The position numbers were made by a program, and so were the translations under genes. Below, piece by piece: positions 1 through 11,955 of a stretch of 64,000 nucleotides of DNA. This DNA comes from Druceiella hillmani. Taxonomy: Eukaryota; Arthropoda; Insecta; Lepidoptera; Hepialidae. Below the pieces are notes generated by a model. That model had not been told where the DNA came from, made no database searches, and was given only the letters and a program-made list of their open reading frames with translations. The number at the start of each line of letters is the position of its first letter. Positions within the stretch are counted from its first letter, which is position 1. The DNA is taken from NCBI GenBank assembly GCA_039881145.1, contig JAYKKI010000090.1, positions 8,296,501-8,360,500 on the forward strand, read 5' to 3'.

Positions 1-253
1 ATCAAAAACATTTTTAGTAGTCAATTTAATAAATTCGTAAAAATTCTAAGCATCAGGACTCTAGATTAAAATAATTTGCCTTAACTTTCGTTAACAACTT
101 AAAGATATATAGGCCACTATGGAACTCTATTAGGTGTTTTGATACGCACTTCGGCTGTTTTTGTTAGTATACTTAAACACTTCATCACTGGCCATGCCTA
201 TTTTGTCAACATATGTCCGGGCAGAAAATTTAATCGCATAGTTTAAAGCACGT

Positions 254-256
<3 letters not shown>

Positions 257-321
<65 letters not shown>

Positions 322-357
322 ATATATAAATATGTATATATATATATATAAATATAA

Positions 358-408
<51 letters not shown>
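257..408. repeat. (TA)n microsatellite, interrupted
   Basis: About 150 bp of alternating TA, interrupted near the middle by TG- and AAATATG-containing variants. Open frames across it on both strands are Tyr/Ile repeats (YIYIYI) and are artefacts of the repeat. The tract is self-complementary and may be polymorphic or misassembled in length. Confidence 0.97.
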
Positions 409-409
<1 letters not shown>

Positions 410-1400
410 GGTATATATTTGTGTAATTACGGCAAGGCAAGTAGCGAGGCATTTATTTGCCGTTGTACTAATACAATGCAAATGAATTTTTTAAAATTAT
501 TAAATTCACATATATTCTAATAGAGAAAAAAAGTTACAATGAAATAAAAATTAAATATTATTTCAACTTAACCCCTATATTTTTCAACAACTACATACAC
601 ATTATCACGATAATTTATTGATTTCCATGTAATACGTAAACACACAAACACACGGAGCGAACGACAAAAGGATATAAATTCCAAATAATATCTTAGTATA
701 TCGTATATATTTTTCTTAATCCTCTTAATTATTTTTTCTAAATATTCCCAATATACGAAAGTGCATAGTTTACACTTTTTTATATGTATAGATTACTGAC
801 TGAGCAATTTTGACGGCAAACGTTTTTAAGAGCCTGGTAAGTGTATAGTACAAGTACGAGAGAGGGAGAAAACGAGAACTTTGCTGCGTCTTTTAAATGG
901 CCAGTGGAGTTATTATTCTAACGATTCAATTATTGAACTTGAAACCAGAGAATAAATAACATATTTAAACGTTGCTCTTAGTTGCTTAAATCTATGACAG
1001 ATGCCAGAAACCGATAAATTGTGGTGGGGCCCGATAATACCTTCCGAACAAATCGATACGCTTTAAATTAAAATTACCTTTGTTATTTAGTTAAACCATT
1101 GAGTGAAATTCCAACATTAATATAAAAATGTTGAGTACGCTTTCTGACATAAGAAAGTTTGATAGTTTTGTTCCGCATACGACAGAAATGTTCCAAAATT
1201 ATTTTAGTATCGTCCAAGTATATATTTTTTCTTACAATCTATTTTAAATTACACCAGGTAAGAGTATATTCAGGCCGTGAGTAAAGTAAAATATTAAATA
1301 ATTTGTTTTTAAAAAAATTTGACTATGTTTTTTAAACTTTTAAATTGGTGTTAAAATTTTCATAACATATTTCCTTTCAATTTTTCTTATTGACATATTT
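409..1400. other. Unannotated A+T-rich DNA
   Basis: No open frame, RNA gene or repeat that I can recognise. The sequence is A+T-rich with homopolymer runs and looks like neutrally evolving non-coding DNA. Confidence 0.6.
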
Positions 1401-1516
1401 CAATTAAATGAAACTACGTGATATAGTATTATTTCTATTTCCTTTAAGTTCTTTACCACCATCTAGGATTCGTTGTATTACAAGATCTTCAGGTGGGCTA
1501 TTAGCAAAGATCTTTT
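1401..1516 (-). repeat. Solo arm of the hairpin retroposon family (copy A)
   Basis: The stretch starts with 'caattaaatgaaactacgtg' and runs through 'tagtattatttct', 'ctttaccacc', 'cgttgtattacaa' and 'atcttcaggtggg' to 'attagcaaagatct'. It matches, in order, one arm of the hairpins at 11.7 and 57.5 kb. Only one arm is present. The hammerhead-like core lies on the minus strand and is degenerate: CTGAAGAT is kept, but the GAAA box reads GAAT and the GTC triplet is lost. It lies 1.2 kb from a second solo arm in the same orientation. Confidence 0.85.
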
Positions 1517-2640
1517 TATGTAAATAGGCAGTGTTGGTAGCCGGATAGTCACATGATTAGATATATATATATAATGGCACATATAGTTAAGACATATTAT
1601 CAAAACAGCTTTAAAGCTATTAATTAATTTTATTGAAATCAAAATAAAAAACAGACCTGTTTTTTATTCGACCCATAATAATTTTTTTTGTGAAAATGTA
1701 TTTACGTTCCTTTTAATATCCTAAACACATGGAATTTTTCTTTTCTTTAGATGAGCCACATTTTGTATCCATAATATTTACATTATTAACGACGCAAATT
1801 TAATAATCACACGCATTTTATCTGTTTACTATTAAATAAATATATTTTTAATTAAGCACAGCTTAGTGGTAAAAATGAAACCCTTTTAGATGCGTAAGGA
1901 TCATCTCCCTGTGCCTGTCACTTTTGTACTTCCTACACTTTGAGGTCTATCTACCAGAAATATTGCAAGTGTAGCTTCGGAATGAGATATAGAAATAAAG
2001 TCAATTTATCTATCACGTCCTATCGGGTGGAGTATTATTAGATCGGTCTTTTAAAATTATATTATGGCTCTTTTTGATTTTTGTCTGCCAAATATTGAAC
2101 TTCAAAGCGACGTATAATATTTCATCGTTTCTCTATTTTTTTAAACATTGGTGTGAAAAATCCGCGAAAATTTTTTAATTTGATAATCGATTATTCCGTA
2201 CATATTTGTTACTGCAGTGTTATTTTTACCCGTGCTATATATTTAAGTATTTCTGCCCACGCTATATATTTTTATTTTCAAAATATATATGTAAAGTTTA
2301 AAAATTTACAACTTGGCCAAAGTTTGTATGTGCAAAATGCAGGTAGAATTATCAGTTCACTTTTATACAGGAAGGAAAATTTGTATCCTTGTTTTCAATA
2401 GTTTTCTTAAGTTAGTTATATTTCCGCATAATTTTTTCTGTCCCATCGAAGTGAGGTTTATAATCAGTATCTAAATTCGAGGCCTATAATAAGTATCTAA
2501 AAAGTAGTGCCTAGTATGATAGGTACAATTTTTTTTTCTACATTTATATATTCTTTTTTCAGAACCAATTTCGGCAATGTTAAAATCTTTTTTCCTTCTT
2601 TCTTTTTTCTGCTCATAATTTTTTTTTGATAAATTGTTTA
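1517..2640. other. Unannotated DNA between two solo hairpin arms
   Basis: It contains a short (TA)n near 1559-1573 and otherwise A+T-rich sequence. I see no protein homology. Because it lies between two same-orientation copies of one repeat family, it could be the interior of a larger element. I found no reverse transcriptase or GIY-YIG motif to support that. Confidence 0.5.
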
Positions 2641-2770
2641 CAATGAAATAAAACAACGTGATGTAGTATTATTTCTACTTTATTTAAATTATTTTCCACG
2701 ATCTAGATTTCTTTGTATTAAGACATCTTCAGGTAGGCAATTAGTGAAGACAATTAGCAAAGATCTTTGC
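2641..2770 (-). repeat. Solo arm of the hairpin retroposon family (copy B)
   Basis: Starts 'caatgaaataaaacaacgtg' and continues through 'tagtattatttctact', 'ttttccacgatctaga' and 'catcttcaggtaggc' to 'attagcaaagatctttgc'. It aligns along its length with copy A and with one arm of the full hairpins, with more substitutions. The minus-strand core keeps CTGAAGATG, a GAAA box and an ATC triplet in place of GTC. No opposing arm follows. It is therefore either a truncated insertion or a half-hairpin left by deletion. Confidence 0.83.
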
Positions 2771-5687
2771 TTTTTCTTATTTTCTGTGGGCGCATATTTA
2801 AATAAATCTTGACGAGAGGATTTTACTAAATGTGTCATACGTCTCCTAGCTTCAAAATGAGAACTTATTATGACTCCACTGAACGTTAGTTTGGTACTAA
2901 TAGTTATTAGTTTATGTTAGTAATTAATTTCCTCAATTTCATATTAATTTCATATTTTATGAAATTCTTGTATTAAGTTTGCATAATTACAACAAAAAAT
3001 TTGTTCACACGAAATGACGAAAGTAGACAAAATTTTCCATTTAAATGTATATCTGCTGTTGTCATAATTATCTGCACACTAGTTTTGTATGAGGGTGCGC
3101 ACAGGTACATTTTTTATTTCTTGAGACCATGGTTTGCCTTTGATATAAACAAAAACAACTTTTATTTTGACCTGAATCACATTTAAATTTTAAAATTATG
3201 CTTACAAATAAAATATATGTGTTATATTTGTTCTAAACTTCAAAACAAATTGATGCAATAGTATCAAGTTCTATTCATCAGTTGCACGCCTGCATGCTCA
3301 TTGTCTGAGTGTTCACAATTGTATTTCAAGGTTTGTAGGAAGTAATTGATCAATTATAAGTAGTTCAAATTTTAACACGAATCTTAGTTATTATGTTAAT
3401 AAAAGTTTAATTAAAATCATTTTAGCATTTTATTTCAACTGTTTGGCTATTTACAAAATTCGGACTTACTCATCAAATTCGATTTATGTCACAAGATAAT
3501 GGAAAATCAAATACCACGTCAGTCATAGTAACCTTTAATACTAAACCTCCTACTAAACCACCTAAATTTAATATTATGGCCTAAATAAATTAACCCTAAT
3601 AACAAAAAATAACTTTCGTGTCATAAAAAAGTTCCAAAAAAAATTTATATGAACATGGAGTATGTGTGATGGGTGAGAAATATAAATTTGGTGACTATAG
3701 AAATTTAGTTCAATTATTGTAATAAAAGTTTTTGAAAAGTGGATAAATTATTAGGTTAGGTAAAAACATAACTCCGACTCTTCAGGGTGTCACAGTATAC
3801 ATTTAGGTGCTTTTTCTAATATGCTGTGCCGAGACGGCAATTAAGTTCGTCATCCAATTGGCGAGCATTCAGTCGAAGATTTTCCTCAATTAAAACTACT
3901 GTAATCTAGGGAATTCTGCAATGTATATTAATATAAAATAAAACTGAATGAAAATGATTATCAATTAGTTTATAGGCTTGGAAGTAACTCTCAATTAAAA
4001 CCTTTTAAAAAATATTCTGATACTGTAACAACTTTATTCAAACGTCGCAAGTCTTTTGTTAAAAATTAATTAGCCAACCCACTCTTTTATATCGCTGTCT
4101 ATTATATCAAAGAGCAATAAACAATATCTTCATGAAATTGTAACTAATCACATGGTTTTTACAACAGAAATACTTTGATTTTATTTTCAATCAACAAAAA
4201 GAGGGAAGAAAATGTTATATTGGTCGAATACATTGATTTTGCAAGTTTGAGGGAATTCGTTTCAAAGTCATTAGTAAGGTGTAGAAACTTATGTGTTGTC
4301 TATGTGTGCATGCGTGCTTGCGTGCATTTATCCTTCGATGCATGCATTATTGAGTGCTTTCGTGCTTTCGGGCCTGCCTTATTGCTTGCGTGCTTTCATG
4401 TGTGAAGACGCGCATGCGCACATGCCTACATGTTTTTATGTTGTTCGGTCCAGCACCTAAACCCCTCTAAAAATGATATAATTTTAAATAACCCAAAAAA
4501 TAGGTCGATAGAGAGTCTCTCATTACCTCGCGAGAAAGTAAATACAGCATCGTTGTAAAATATATATCGTACAATTAGCTAATAATACTGAAAATCAATT
4601 TTTATTTAGTCACTAAACCTAAACATTTATCTACTTAAATATTCGCTCCTCTATTTTTGTGTGATACACGAGAATCTGCTGCGACTTGTCGCGGTCGCTT
4701 CAATAAGTGGAAGGATGCACTTATGTGGAAGGCACGCGCTCTAAGCCATTTAATCGTCATTAATCTAATAAATATAAAAACTTGGGATACTATGTTCAAC
4801 ATTTTACGTTAACTCATTATCAGCTTAGTCCGCATGGAATATAGAATTCTAGTGCAGTGTTTAACTGCGTTTATATTATTTCCTTATGTTAAATGAAAAT
4901 AATTATATTAGTTTTAAATCTTGCTGACTAGCCTTCCTCATTCCGTTATTCCGCCCACTCATGCGTGTTCCTAAAACCATCGATGCCCACCATCTCTTTG
5001 GCTGTAGTTTTATATGATTTTGTACTTAATTTTTTTAATCCTCACAACTTCGGAAACATTTTACATACCATAACGAAAAATAAACTAAACGGATCCAACA
5101 TTTAAATACTCCTACAGGCAGACTGTCAGACAGACAGACACACATATGTACAATATGTGTTTTAACATTAGATTCATATCAGCAATCAAGCAAGTAAACG
5201 GAAAAGGCATTATAATTTATTTAAAAACTGAAAATTGGGAAATCGCGGAGATATAATTAAATTTTCTTTATTTGTATGATTTAAGATTTCAAAGCTTAAT
5301 TGCTCAATTAATATTTGAATGTAACTGATGTAATGCTTTAGCATAATCTAGAAATTGTATTTTCAAAGCAGATAATATTAAATTTGTTGTGGAAAACTAA
5401 GTGAATAAAAATAATGTAAGTGCTGTAAAACATAGATAAACTAAATATAAGTAGGTGTAGAAATGAAAAAAGAAAATGTAATTCTTATTAGGGAAATAAA
5501 TTTGGTAGAGTTTCTTTGTTTTTTGTTTGTATAGTATAATTTTTATTTTAAGAAATTAAAATTCAATTAAAATTAAAATTTCTCCTTAAAGCACTAATAG
5601 GTGATTATACTGCTGCTTTGCCTAATTGAACGAGCAATTTCTTCGGTAAATCATGAATAACTTGTAATCGTTCTATTTTTACTACTC
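2771..5687. other. Unannotated DNA with a purine/pyrimidine-alternating patch
   Basis: No gene is recognisable. Around 4300-4430 there is a run of GTGC/TGCATGCG/GCGCATGCGCAC words, unusual against the A+T-rich background and capable of forming Z-DNA. Around 5117-5142 there is a short (GACA)n-like run, of the kind often left near RTE-type 3' ends. The rest is featureless. Confidence 0.5.
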
Positions 5688-5742
5688 GATCGTAAACCAA
5701 CTTTTATGCAGATATAGATCGTAAACCAACTTTTATGCAGAT
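5688..5742. repeat. 29-bp tandem duplication
   Basis: A 26-bp sequence beginning 'gatcgtaaaccaac' and ending 'tttatgcagat' occurs at 5688-5713 and again, identically, at 5717-5742. The period is 29 bp. Identity of the two copies suggests a recent local duplication. No function is implied. Confidence 0.92.
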
Positions 5743-8700
5743 TGAGAGAGATCAAGATTTTATATTAATAAGCATTAAGTGGAAATGTATGGAAGCATAA
5801 TATCTTCCAAGTGGATACAAAAAAATTAATTCCAAAAGTTCTGTGGTTTTCAATGTAAATATCCTGAGAGGAAGAGCTGAGATCTTTTTCAATGTGCTTT
5901 TTGTTAATTTTGACCCTGTAGAGTTTTAAAGAGAAGCGTATGTACATGAAAGACACTTTAATCATTTTAAATATGGCATGCAAGTTTATTCAGAATATGG
6001 TAGGGAAATGATCATATTTATTTTTAATTAATGCCCTAAAATATTCATCTCATTTTAACAACTAGGTTAGATTCTTTGTGTCGTGTTTAAAGAAAACAAT
6101 GCCCAAAACTTCCCTAGATATAAGTTCTGGCACATGAGTGCCTATTATGAGCCAATATCATATTAAGCACTTTGCAAGTGAAGTTTTTTTGCTTTCCTTT
6201 ACCCACTAAGAGCAAAGTTATTTAGAAATATAAAAAAAAGTAAGTTGTTACGTGTTAAGGAAAAAGTTCTCAAGGGTATTTGGGATACAAGATTAAACTC
6301 TAATAAACAAAAAGTAGGTATTTACATGTTATATAAACTGCTTATTCATCATTAAGCAACAAAATTTACAATATTTGAAAAGCTATATTATTTTTAAGAA
6401 TGATGGCTATTTGAAGTCCGTTAAAAGCTGATGACAACTAACGTATCCAAGTAAAAATGTATAGTCATATACTGACAAAAGTAAGGAACATTCCAAACAT
6501 TTTGATGTATACAAAATAAACTTTTCCTCTATGTAAATAAAACATATTTCAAACAATTTTTTCTTATTTAATTAGGAGTATACATACGAATAATTTCGTG
6601 AACCATGTTGCTAATTTTGTCACGGCTTGAGCGAAATACGTTTCATTCGCCTAGAAACTAATAAATTATCTTCAATTGGCCATGAATAAATTGTTTAACC
6701 ATAAATTAATAAAGGTTTGTATTGAGAAGATGAGGCAGTAGAAATTAATATTAACTTTCTCAATAATCCAAACGCTGACCACAGCTTGTTCAAAGTTAAC
6801 TATTATATTAAATTAAATTCCAACAATAAAATATCCTTGAAGTTGGTATTAAAGCAACTTTGCTTTAAGCAGCACACACGCTTTTATGGTTGCTTCTACG
6901 AAATTTAAGTAGATAGATTCAAATAAAGTATTTATGTTAAATGTAGTGTTCAATAAATATAAAAAGAGTAAGATTGAAAAAAACATTATTCACAGGCTTT
7001 GTGATTTTGCAAACATTTGTGTAACATTGCAAAAATAATGAATACGGTAACATCGATGGCAATAACAGTTAGTAAAATATATCATTGAAAAGCAATACTA
7101 ATAGGAAACTCGCAATATGTACACTCAAATCGTTTAAATATTTTCGGTTTAACAGAAAACTTACTCGATCACATTTGGCATATAAGATAGAATAACCTGT
7201 ACCATATTTTTTGTCTCATAGCCTTATTTTACTTTCCAATTGAACAATGTCAGATTTATGTTCCATTGGTTAAGTCACGTACTAAAATAAACATAATAAG
7301 CTCACTTTGCACAAAAACCTTCCATCACCCTCTTGACAAGGGTCACGATCGTCACCCAATTCGGTATCATTGTACTTAAGAAGAAGGGAACATGTCAGGT
7401 AAAATAGATTGTTAAGGGGTAATCTTATAATACTTTGATAATAAGGGATTCGGGTTACGGGTAAAATCTATTGGACTTTTACTTCATTATTTCACGGTCG
7501 AGATCATAGGTCGAAAGTCATTTGAAATAGTGCACTGATCGCAGCATATCGCTACGTAAAGATAGTGGAAACATGACCACAAAACTCGTGGACAGTCAAT
7601 AACTTTTTTGGACCTTGGAGCACATGGAAATTTGTTTCATAATTCTAGTAAGTACTGAGTATTCTAATATTAATAAAGAAAAAACTAAAATCTAAAGCCT
7701 AAAATTTAAAGATTGCAGAACTATGTTTCAAGAGCTTGAAAAATATCCTGGCCCTTCGTTTTAAAAAAATCTTAAAAAACTAGTTGTTATCAATTTGGTT
7801 TCTCAATAAAATTTGAAGAAAAATCGATCACTTGCCTTTTCGGTTTCGAACACGTTTAAGCATCGAAATAATTTGTTATTATTTAATTTTACTTATTTTA
7901 TCTAATTTGCTTCCCTCACTTGGCTAAAATAAAATCAGATTATGGTAATTTATGGAAATTTTATTTGAAAAACCTACCATGTCCATATTAACATAATTAT
8001 ATATGCATATCAATGAAGTGTGTGCGGTTTTTTTCATAATTTTGAACTTAGCAGTTTTTGAAATAGGGGAGAGGGGAGGGGTGAGGAAGGAGGTCGTTTG
8101 TATATATTTTTTGTTAACGTTTTCATTAATAATTCCACAACTGTATTTCATAAAATTGTTAAAAGGGTTTTGCAAATCTAATCATTTAAATTTAACAGAC
8201 ACTCCCCCAAACGAAAAAAAATTTGTTTTGGTTGACAATTTATCTTCTCAAAAATTTGTACATATAGATTTTTGAGTAAATGGCATTATTTTTCCAAAAA
8301 TATCTCTAAAACTGTTTTCCAAAAATAGTTTTATGATCACTGTGACAAAAAATTAATTTAAGCCTTATGGTATTTTCATAAAAATATTTTCGAACATTAA
8401 CTTTTAACATACGACGGTTAATATACTTTAAAACTACAACTATTCCAAATTTCAGTGTTCCAAATGTAATGATTCTCGAAAAATTTGTTTAAAAAATGGA
8501 CCGACGATCTTGTAAGCGAGAATCTTATAAACGTTCGTTTTTTATCGAATATTTCACAATCTCAGTTTTGAATGTTTAAACGTAATCGTAAAATAATGAC
8601 ACCATAATATAACAATCCCTATTTTTATTTTTCCTAGTTTTTCATCGTAAATTTCCCTACACCTGAAAAAGTTTTTTTTTACTTTACTCTGCTTAACCTT

Positions 8701-11698
8701 AATAAGCATTTGTTTATGTACTTTCTATTTATTAGAGATATGACATATAAGCGGACTAAACGATTTTTTATTATCATTAAGTGATATTTTTTGGCAAAAT
8801 AATGATCATATTTTCTTGAAGTTTTTCTAAACACGTGTATACCGAATCAAAATCAAAAATCAAAATCTTTTCCTAAACTGGTTAATATTCAATAATTTCG
8901 TATTAATTTTGTAATGAACCTTATAATATCCTAATGCAAAGCTGGATTTATTTTACTCTAAACCAATCTTTAGAGGAATTATGTACATATATTTTATATA
9001 AAAAGAATATTTACAAATACAGACATTAGTCGAGAGCTGACTAATTAATAATAACCAACATAATTAAAATTTTTCGAAAGAATTTTTTTTTTGAATTCTT
9101 GTGGAGCCATTAGATATGTCTTTAAAAATAATTATAAGGTTTCTTGAAGCATTTTTTCATAAACAAGAAATAAGAGCCAAGTTTGACATAAATCATAAAA
9201 ATACGAAGTTCTATATGCACCCGGTTTCGAATTATGTCTATGAAAATACACTTTGGAAGGTTATTGGCAAAAAAATCGAAGCTGTAAAAACCTAGAATTC
9301 GACTACGTCGAAAAAAAAATTGGGTAGATAAACAAGTTAGGTAGTCATAACTTTTGTGAAAGACTATTATGACTGAATTTCGAAGCCCTAAGTGGCGTTC
9401 AGTTTTGACATATGTTCTGTTGAAAAAATATTGATATCTCAAAACTGAATACTACCTACGGCTTAACCTACATTCACGATAAATATAGAACCAAGGTAAA
9501 TATGTGCCAATGGTCAAAAATATATAATCTTTTCGCAAAATTTAAAAGTTCTTCCAAATTTAGGTGATGTGTAATTCAATGTTGTGAAAAATGTATCATC
9601 ATAATTAATCGTATTGAAAAACATAATTAAAATATCGATACAAATTTTCGGGTACAAACGGATCGAAACTAAATATATATTAATAATCGTTTTGAGCGTC
9701 TCTTGATAGACGCAGAGTCAATATCAAACTTCTTATAAATAATCGGGTAACCAAAGAGTAAGGTGTAATTGAGCAAAACTTTCCTCAAACGATCTTGGAA
9801 AGTTTCTCGCATTATTAAATTTGGTAAAACTATTGAGGTTTCTAGTTATTTTAGTCTAAATTTTTTATGCACACCAATATTTGAAATAGTTAATATTTAT
9901 ATGTACTTACACATTTTAGAAGAAAATTCGAGGTATTAACAAATTTTAATGGTCGGTTTTCTTTCAGCTTAGCTTTCAGGTATCCCGTTCTTAGCCTTTT
10001 GATTGTGGAGGTTATCTCTGGTGAGCAGTTGGGAACTTTCTTCGTGGGCCAGATGGGAGCCTTTGTTTTGCAACAACATTGACGTCGCCAAGTATATTAA
10101 CTGTTCAGTGTCACATAAATGGGCCTATATACAATTTGTATGGTTTATTATCAACCAATAGTCCTCAGAAATCTATGTTCAGCTGACTGTTGAACTACCC
10201 GCAAAGTATTATAAGATTACCCCTTCTACGACTTAGAAGCCGTAGAACTATTATTAAAAACATATTTCATGATGGCAGCTTTTATTATTAAAAACGTATT
10301 GAGTGATGGCACATTTTCTGTTTGTACACCGTTACGTGAGTCATTTCAGAAAGTAGGCGAGTTATATTTTTAAGCTAAAACTAGATTTCTTAATTTAGAG
10401 AAAAACTTATTAAAAATACAAATCATGTAGCAAGAATGTGAACTATGCCTAGAGAAATTCGAGTTATTAGGTAATTTGAGAAGGATCGAAAAAATTACGC
10501 TCGGTAATTACTTACCACATTACGATGTTATGTGTGAAGAAAACGAAAGAAAAAAAATTTCTTCATGTAGTGTTCAACGTTCCAGCTAAACCGACCTCAA
10601 GCAAGTCCTTTAATGATGTTCAATATATTAGTTCAAAATTTCATGGCCTGTTTCTAGATATGATATTCAGATTTAGACAACTTGTACATATTCTACCAAC
10701 TGATTTATGAAATATATAGTAATATTTCAGAGATGATTCTCAACCCCATATACAACCAATACTGCTAAGTAATGCATCATGTGTGATCCGTATTTAACAA
10801 TATCTAATATGTGTTACATCATATCCATTTATGTGTTACAGTTAGACATTGTTAAATACAGAACGACTTCATATCCTTTTATAAATCTACGTTACCTGAC
10901 ATATTTGACTTTAGAAAATTAGGATAAACTTATATCTGAAATTAAACACCATGACTATTATTTCGAAAACCTATTAATTAGAGACTAATGCAAAGTCATA
11001 CTTATTATAAATATATAGATCCACTACTAACAAGGTAGCGTTTGTATGTTTTCGATTACATAAATTGCAAACTGATTGAAAAGAAATCTTCCAAATTAAT
11101 ATAATGATATTCCGATCATTATATCTAAATAAACAGTTAAATGTGTTAGGTTTGTTTTGGCTTCCTAACATCAGCAAAATTCATGTTATGGTAAAAATAT
11201 CTAAAACTGAAAAAATCACATTAAACATTTTTGAAGAGTAAATGCAAGATAACTGACCTAGTGGGCCAACTAATTCCTTGCACAATAACCTTATGAACAC
11301 TTTTAAAGAAACTGCGGCTCTTAAACTCACGTTGGAAAGATCCTGAACCCGAAACCTACAAAAAATCTTGGCGTGGAATTTTTCAAAATCCCCGATATCT
11401 CTGTGTCTATACATGTACTGTGTACGTCCTCTATATTAATTGCCGTTCACTGTTTTGTAGATGCTTCACAAGGGCGTACGGTAGTGTATGCGTTACATTA
11501 AAATCGGTATAGGTAATTTTTGGTAACGTGATCGTGAAACTGTTCTTCGCAAAAAACGCGAATACCCAAACTAAAACCGACGACTATTCCACGCCTAGTA
11601 TTATTTTTGGTTTGTTATGTTTTACATTGTGATGTTTAACGAAAATAAATGCGGTTTTACACATTTATAAGTGATTATCAGCTTTGAGAAAAAGGTTC
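5743..11698. other. Unannotated A+T-rich DNA, about 6 kb
   Basis: Open frames of 60-106 codons on both strands (for example near 8003-8275 and 9122-9442) have Lys/Asn/Ile/Phe-rich compositions expected from A+T-rich random sequence. They show no domain. No RNA gene or mobile element was recognised. Unseen repeats are likely. Confidence 0.5.
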
Positions 11699-11955
11699 CC
11701 TAGATACTGAATATATTTGGCGTTAATTTTGTAGAAATTCATTTATCACAATGAAATGAAACTACGTGATGTAGTATTATTTCTACTATCTTTAATTTCT
11801 TTACAACGACCTAGGTTCACGACCTATGAATCTTTGCTAATATCCTACCTGAAGATGTTGTAATACAACGAAACCTAGGTCGTAGTTAAAGAAATTAAAG
11901 AAAGTAGAAATAATACCACATCACGTAGTCTCATTTAATTGTGTTTCCTAGATAC
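11699..11955 (+). mobile_element. Hairpin retroposon copy 1 with 9-bp target-site duplication
   Basis: An exact 9-bp direct repeat, CCTAGATAC, lies at 11699-11707 and 11947-11955. Between them is a one-sided tail starting 'gaatatatttggcg' (shared with the copies at 16 and 57 kb), then an inverted repeat with arms at about 11747-11816 and 11872-11943. The loop holds a hammerhead-like core at 11849-11881: CTGAAGA, stem GTTGT/ACAAC, GAAA, ACC-TA-GGT, C. The arms differ at several positions and the left arm lacks the core. No coding capacity is visible, so the element is non-autonomous. A direct repeat at both ends is the mark of insertion. The varying length of these repeats among copies suggests retroposition rather than cut-and-paste. 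Confidence 0.85.
11845..11886 (+). ncRNA. Hammerhead-ribozyme-like motif in hairpin copy 1
   Basis: The sequence reads CTAC, CTGAAGA, T, GTTGT, AAT, ACAAC, GAAA, CC, TA, GGT, C, GTAG. This is the order of hammerhead parts: core box CUGANGA, stem II, GAAA, a very short stem III, then the GUC cleavage triplet. CTAC and GTAG can pair perfectly as a 4-bp stem I. An unpaired T before stem II departs from the consensus, and stem III has only three pairs with a 2-nt loop, as in forms that work as dimers. Activity is unproven. Confidence 0.45.

Noticed and set aside
230..520. Long open frames on both strands of alternating Tyr and Ile
   Set aside because: They are translations of (TA)n and start or stop in its flanks. 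The same artefact occurs at 33268-33483, 44005-44205 and 57037-57396.
8003..9442. Open frames of 64-106 codons on both strands
   Set aside because: Lys/Asn/Ile/Phe-rich composition, no domain, and lengths expected by chance at this A+T content.
11845..11886. Calling the motif a proven active hammerhead ribozyme
   Set aside because: One extra base before stem II and a 3-bp stem III; activity cannot be read from the sequence, so it is reported as hammerhead-like only.
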